From Flavipsychrobacter stenotrophus (GTDB taxonomy: Bacteria > Bacteroidota > Bacteroidia > Chitinophagales > Chitinophagaceae): a stretch of DNA of 9,550 nt. The DNA lies in NCBI GenBank assembly GCA_947379685.1, contig CANCOG010000160.1, positions 1 to 9,550 of the forward strand, in the 5' to 3' direction. This document shows, piece by piece, positions 6,218-9,550 of this stretch; positions within the stretch are counted from its first letter, which is position 1; every line of letters begins with the position of its first letter. Position numbers and translations under genes: made by a program. The notes under the pieces were generated by a model, which was not told the DNA's origin, did not search any database, and was given only the letters and a program-made list of their open reading frames with translations.

Positions 6218-7045
6218 ATGAACAGGGCACTTAAATTGTTTATTTTATTGTCGGTTTTAAGCTATGGCGCCCATGGTCAGCAGGATCCTGTGTTCTCGTC
6301 CGATTCCAGTAAAGTGTACAAAAAGCCTGAGATATTTATTTCACAAGTAAAGCCGAAAGCACCAAAACCAATTATTCATGAATTAAGTCTAGGTTACCGG
6401 GCCAATACTGACGGTTGGAGTATATATACCGACTGTGGAAGGGTTAGAACCCAGGACTTAAAGAAAAGTGACATGTTCCATAATCTGTTGTACTGGCAGC
6501 TGGAATTCACTGAAAAAACAAATCCAAAAGAACAGAAGGTTACGAGCGCAACTCCCAATAAATTCGGAGGTAGTAGTTCTTACAAATACGGAAAGATCAA
6601 CAACCTTTATGTTCTTAAGTTTGGTGGTGGATTTCGGAAAATGTTAGCTGGCAAACCTGATGTTGGTTGTGTTTCCATTCACTGGGCTAATACTGCTGGT
6701 TTTGCTTTGGGTCTGCTCAAGCCATATTACATTAATGTAAGCACAGGTGATCCACATGCCATAAAATACACTGACATAACTCAGAGCGATTTCCTGGATG
6801 ACAATATTATCCTTGGCAGTGCTGGATTTTCAAAAGGACTTGATGAAATTGTTTTCGTTCCGGGTGGCCATATCAAAACAGCACTTCATTTCGATTTTTC
6901 CACCAACAAGAAGACCGTTCTTGCAGTTGAGACCGGTGTAAATGCAGAATTCTATTCTACTCCTATTCAGTTAATGGCTAACCAACCTGCGATAACTGGC
7001 TTTTACGACATCTTTATTGCGTTTCAGATTGGGAAACGTTGGTAA
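6218..7045 (+). CDS. Secreted, probably outer-membrane beta-barrel protein, unknown function
   Basis: A 275-residue exported protein. Residues 1-20 form a clear Sec signal peptide (basic MNRALK, hydrophobic LFILLSVLS, then YGAHG with likely cleavage before QQD). There is no lipobox cysteine. After a Lys/Pro-rich linker (about 34-52) come alternating short strands, starting LSLGYRANTDGWSIY, with Gly- and aromatic-rich turns. The chain ends FYDIFIAFQIGKRW, an aromatic-terminated amphipathic strand typical of proteins assembled by the BAM complex. I infer a small 8- to 10-stranded barrel in the outer membrane. The NTDGWS segment and the EKTNPKEQK segment resemble a recurrent uncharacterised Bacteroidota barrel family as I remember it, which I cannot verify here. 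The gene is divergent from osmC and convergent with aroC (18-base gap); neither neighbour suggests a function. Confidence 0.8.
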   Translation: MNRALKLFILLSVLSYGAHGQQDPVFSSDSSKVYKKPEIFISQVKPKAPKPIIHELSLGYRANTDGWSIYTDCGRVRTQDLKKSDMFHNLLYWQLEFTEKTNPKEQKVTSATPNKFGGSSSYKYGKINNLYVLKFGGGFRKMLAGKPDVGCVSIHWANTAGFALGLLKPYYINVSTGDPHAIKYTDITQSDFLDDNIILGSAGFSKGLDEIVFVPGGHIKTALHFDFSTNKKTVLAVETGVNAEFYSTPIQLMANQPAITGFYDIFIAFQIGKRW

Positions 7046-7063
7046 TAATGGGGAAATAAGACC

Positions 7064-8059
7064 CTAGATACTCGTTTTTTGTCGTTGACGCCTTTCTTCA
7101 AGGCAGAGATCTGCCAGTACCATTGCTGTTACAGCTTCGACAACAACAGGAACCCTAAGTGCAATGCACAGGTCGTGCCTACCTTTGACTGTAAAGTTCT
7201 CAATAGATTTTGATGCGGAATTCCAGGTTTGTTGCTCCTTGGGAGTACTGCTGGTAGGTTTAACGGCTACCCTGAAAACCAGAGGATTTCCGTTCGAAAT
7301 TCCACCATTTATGCCACCTGCGTTGTTTGTTTTGGTGGTTCCTTGTTCGTCAGTTATTGGATCATTGTGTTCTATACCTGTCATTTTTGCTGCACTGAAC
7401 CCGCTTCCAAACTCAATTCCCTTGATTGCCGGTATAGAGAAAACAGCATGACTGACCAAAGACTCAACAGAATCAAAAAAAGGCTCGCCAAGTCCGGTTG
7501 GCAACCCTGTTGCCGTACATTCAATAATTCCACCTATACTGTCTTGTTGTTCAACTGCTTTTTGAACTGCCGCGTCTATATCCGGTATCCCACCTGCCTC
7601 AATTAACTTCGCGATAATCTGGATTTCAGGGATTATCTTCTTTGCAATAACACCCGCTGCCACAAGGGCTACTGTCAATCGTCCGGAAGAATGTCCACCA
7701 CCTCTATAATCATTAAAGCCATCGAACTTCTTATTCAGCACAAAATCGGCATGCCCCGGCCGAGGTGTATTTTTAATGGTTTCGTAGTCTGCTGAACGGG
7801 TATTATTATTTTCAAATACTATAGTAAGCGGTGCACCCGTTGTAGCGCCGTTAAACAGGCCACTAACAAAAACGGGCGAGTCCTCTTCCCTGCGTGGGGT
7901 AGTGCCTTGTGCGCCCGGTTTACGTCGGTTGAGGTCTTCAAGGAAATCCGCCTCAGCAATTGAAACACCTGCAGGGCATCCATCAATTGTTACTCCCACC
8001 CACTTGCCGTGAGATTCTCCAAAAATATGTACCCTTAAACAATTGCCAAATGTGTTCAT
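7064..8059 (-). CDS. aroC: Chorismate synthase
   Basis: A 331-residue FMN-dependent enzyme that converts 5-enolpyruvylshikimate 3-phosphate to chorismate, the last shikimate-pathway step. Seen: signature 1 FGESHGKWVGVTIDGCPAG with His17; RPGHAD with His103, matching E. coli His106; signature 2 as DYRGGGHSSGRLTVALVAAG (117-136), where the more common GGRSSAR is GGHSSGR; NAGGINGGISNG and VAVKPTSS in the C-terminal half; and signature 3 GRHDLCIALRVPVVVEA. Both catalytic histidines are present. It is shorter than the roughly 360 residues of E. coli-type enzymes but complete. The ATG at 8057-8059 is chosen over the in-frame TTG immediately before it because the resulting N-terminus (MNTFGN) matches the family. 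Third gene of the aroB-aroA-aroC run, 11 bases after aroA. Confidence 0.97.
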   Translation of the reverse strand: MNTFGNCLRVHIFGESHGKWVGVTIDGCPAGVSIAEADFLEDLNRRKPGAQGTTPRREEDSPVFVSGLFNGATTGAPLTIVFENNNTRSADYETIKNTPRPGHADFVLNKKFDGFNDYRGGGHSSGRLTVALVAAGVIAKKIIPEIQIIAKLIEAGGIPDIDAAVQKAVEQQDSIGGIIECTATGLPTGLGEPFFDSVESLVSHAVFSIPAIKGIEFGSGFSAAKMTGIEHNDPITDEQGTTKTNNAGGINGGISNGNPLVFRVAVKPTSSTPKEQQTWNSASKSIENFTVKGRHDLCIALRVPVVVEAVTAMVLADLCLEERRQRQKTSI

Positions 8060-8070
8060 CAAAGATTTAA

Positions 8071-9348
8071 TTAATGTTCTGCTATTTCAATATGTGCACC
8101 CAGAGATTTCAAATCCCGGAAAAAATCAGGATATGATTTATCCGCACTCTCGGACTGCATTATGTCGACGGGACCATTGGCGCGCAATGCGCCTACAGTA
8201 GCCGCCATAACTATCCGATGGTCGCTGTAGGCATCAATTACAGTCCCCTGCAGCTGTTGCACACCTTCAATAAAAAGGCAATCATCCTCAATTGAAAATG
8301 GCACATCGAAATTCTGCAGCATTTCCGAGATGCTTTCCGCCCTGTTGCTTTCTTTAATAAATAATCGGTGTACGCCCCTTATACTGCTTTCTCCATCAGC
8401 ACAGGCTGCGAGCACTGAAAGTATGGGAAACAGGTCCGGGCAATGTGTTGCATCAAAATCAAAACTATCTAACTGCGAGGCTTTGACTGAAACAGCATTG
8501 TTTTCGATTTTACATTCTGCACCGCACCCCATAATTACATTCAAGATTTCCCTATCTGCCTGATGGGTATTGATATCCAGATTCTTTATACTCACGTTGC
8601 CGCTAATTGCTCCTGCAACAAGTAAATTGGCCGCACTACTCCAGTCTCCTTCAATATTGAACTCAATCAGTTGTTTGGGCGTAAAATCAGCAGGGTCAAT
8701 AGTAAAAGTCGTATAGTCATTATGTTTAACTGGTCTTCCGGATATCTTAAGAATATCCAGAGTCATATCAATATACGGCTTGCTTTTAAGATCTGCAACT
8801 TCTATTGTAACTACTTCTTTGGTATTCGCAGAAATTGCAAACAGCAGCCCACTGAGAAATTGAGAGCCCAATGATGCGTCTAATTTAAAGGCAATGCTAT
8901 TCAGAGGGCCATGTACAGTAATAGGCAAATTTCCATTGAACTCTGAAAATTTAATACCTAATGCACCAAGAGCTTCATTGAAACCATGCATTGGTCGTCT
9001 TAAAAGGGTTCCATTCCCTGTAATTCTCACCGGCTTATTTGCTAAAGCGGCGATTGGGGTAAATAATCTCGCTGCAAGCCCACTTTCTCCACAGTTTACA
9101 TCGTCGCCTTTGGGTGACACGCCGTCACTAATTAGTTCTATTGTACCTGCGTCTTGCCCAATGATTTTTGCACCTAATTGTTGAATTACAGCTAATGCAG
9201 CCATTTCATCGCTCGAAAAGCCTGCATTGTGAATAACTGACCGTCCCTTTTGCAGTAACGCCGCTGCATATGCCCGCTGCGTCATACTTTTTGAAGGCGG
9301 GGCCTTAACTGTGCCGTCAATAAATCCTGGTTGTACTATTGCGCGCAT
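8071..9348 (-). CDS. aroA: 3-phosphoshikimate 1-carboxyvinyltransferase (EPSP synthase)
   Basis: A 425-residue cytoplasmic enzyme joining phosphoenolpyruvate to shikimate 3-phosphate. Seen: PPSKSMTQR (Lys20, Ser21, Arg25; substrate-binding); the PEP loop CGESGLAARLF (86-96) with Gly90 and Arg94 equivalent to E. coli Gly96 and Arg100; RRPMHG (Arg118); SLGSQFLSGLL (159-169); GDWSSAANLLVAGAI (234-248); CPDLFP with the likely catalytic Asp305; KESNRAE with Glu333; and DAYSDHRIVMA near the C-terminus. Length and domain order are normal. In the PEP loop the positions equivalent to E. coli Thr97 and Pro101 are both Leu, a region known to influence glyphosate sensitivity; whether this enzyme differs is inference. 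The start ATG (9346-9348) lies inside the end of aroB (13-base overlap), indicating translational coupling. Confidence 0.97.
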   Translation of the reverse strand: MRAIVQPGFIDGTVKAPPSKSMTQRAYAAALLQKGRSVIHNAGFSSDEMAALAVIQQLGAKIIGQDAGTIELISDGVSPKGDDVNCGESGLAARLFTPIAALANKPVRITGNGTLLRRPMHGFNEALGALGIKFSEFNGNLPITVHGPLNSIAFKLDASLGSQFLSGLLFAISANTKEVVTIEVADLKSKPYIDMTLDILKISGRPVKHNDYTTFTIDPADFTPKQLIEFNIEGDWSSAANLLVAGAISGNVSIKNLDINTHQADREILNVIMGCGAECKIENNAVSVKASQLDSFDFDATHCPDLFPILSVLAACADGESSIRGVHRLFIKESNRAESISEMLQNFDVPFSIEDDCLFIEGVQQLQGTVIDAYSDHRIVMAATVGALRANGPVDIMQSESADKSYPDFFRDLKSLGAHIEIAEH

Positions 9349-9550
9349 AGCATTAATGTTTTTTCAATTATGCTAAATGGTAATTGTTGAACTGAAGCAT
9401 GCCCTATCTGATTTAATATGATAAAGTCGATCTCATTATTATTGCGCTTTTTATCCATTTTCAGTAGTTCCATAGCCTTAGGTACATCAAATGGGTAGCT
9501 TACAGGCAAATCATATTGTTGTAACGTCTTTTTTAGATGAACGGTTGCAT
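9336..9550 (-). CDS. aroB: 3-dehydroquinate synthase, C-terminal part, 5' end outside window
   Basis: Partial gene running off the right edge. Reading the - strand from base 9548 gives 70 codons and a TAG stop at 9338-9336. The translation contains YPFDVPKAMELLKMDKK, RNNNEIDFIILNQIGHASV and ends IIEKTLMLCAQ. These match the C-terminal helical domain of 3-dehydroquinate synthase, where a lysine-rich MxxDKK segment is followed by a strand of the type I.F.LL..IG.A. The enzyme makes 3-dehydroquinate from DAHP with NAD and a divalent metal. The metal ligands and NAD fold lie outside the window. Its last 13 bases overlap the start of aroA in another frame, so aroB is the upstream gene of an aroB-aroA-aroC operon; the promoter must lie beyond the window. 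Confidence 0.88.
   Translation of the reverse strand, partial: ATVHLKKTLQQYDLPVSYPFDVPKAMELLKMDKKRNNNEIDFIILNQIGHASVQQLPFSIIEKTLMLCAQ

Noticed and set aside
7046..7063. Terminator between the barrel gene and aroC
   Set aside because: Only a loose GGG...CCC pairing is visible in the 18-base gap, without a stable stem or T tract.
7229..7606. 125-codon + strand frame opposite aroC
   Set aside because: It lies entirely antisense to an unmistakable aroC and its translation looks like no protein family; treated as a shadow.
8060..8062. TTG as the aroC start
   Set aside because: The ATG immediately after it gives the family-typical N-terminus and a stronger start codon.
8894..9184. 96-codon + strand frame opposite aroA
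   Set aside because: Fully antisense to conserved aroA coding sequence with no start context of its own.
1..9550. CRISPR array, tRNA, IS element or phage/defence cassette
   Set aside because: No regularly spaced repeats, cloverleaf sequences, transposase/integrase motifs or terminal repeats were seen; all substantial stretches are explained by ordinary genes.

Overview
The window looks like ordinary chromosome from a Bacteroidota bacterium, most likely of the Chitinophagaceae/Sphingobacteriales type. The evidence is a DUF2851 protein (a family found mainly in this phylum), a MurU-like nucleotidyltransferase and a chorismate synthase with the sequence style of this phylum, A-rich leaders instead of clear Shine-Dalgarno sites, and moderate GC (roughly 40-45% by eye). 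This lineage assignment is inference; there is no rRNA in the window. No mobile element, CRISPR array, tRNA, phage gene or recognisable defence cassette was found, and no gene-free stretch exceeds about 110 bases.

Layout, left to right. 1-669 (+): 3' part of a long-chain acyl-CoA synthetase gene that begins outside the window. 678-1394 (-): a MurU-like sugar-phosphate nucleotidyltransferase, convergent with it and only 8 bases away. 1474-1935 (+, or from TTG 1435): an unrecognised four-helix membrane protein with a very basic tail. 2045-2695 and 2719-3960 (+): a DedA-family membrane protein followed after 23 bases by a major facilitator transporter, probably one transcript. 4020-4355 (+): a small single-pass membrane protein with a coiled coil. 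4453-5721 (+): a DUF2851 protein, overlapping by 17 bases the convergent OsmC-family peroxidase gene at 5705-6115 (-). 6218-7045 (+): a secreted, probably beta-barrel outer-membrane protein, divergent from OsmC. 7064-8059, 8071-9348 and 9336-9550 (-): aroC, aroA and the 3' end of aroB.

The clearest functional unit is the aro block, transcribed aroB-aroA-aroC. It covers early (3-dehydroquinate synthase) and late (EPSP synthase, chorismate synthase) shikimate steps. aroB and aroA overlap by 13 bases and aroA and aroC are 11 bases apart, so it is very probably one operon. The other genes are housekeeping lipid, envelope and redox functions plus four proteins of unknown role.

I did not find a convincing new multi-gene system. 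The best lead is the DUF2851 protein: it has exactly four cysteines, three in a C-terminal C-x4-C-x2-C cluster, plus a conserved-looking Asp/Glu/His-rich N-terminal domain. This suggests a metal- or Fe-S-bound enzyme, possibly a nuclease. A perfect 10-bp inverted repeat inside that gene, poly-T runs in the small membrane protein gene, and variant residues in the AroA active-site loop are smaller points worth checking.
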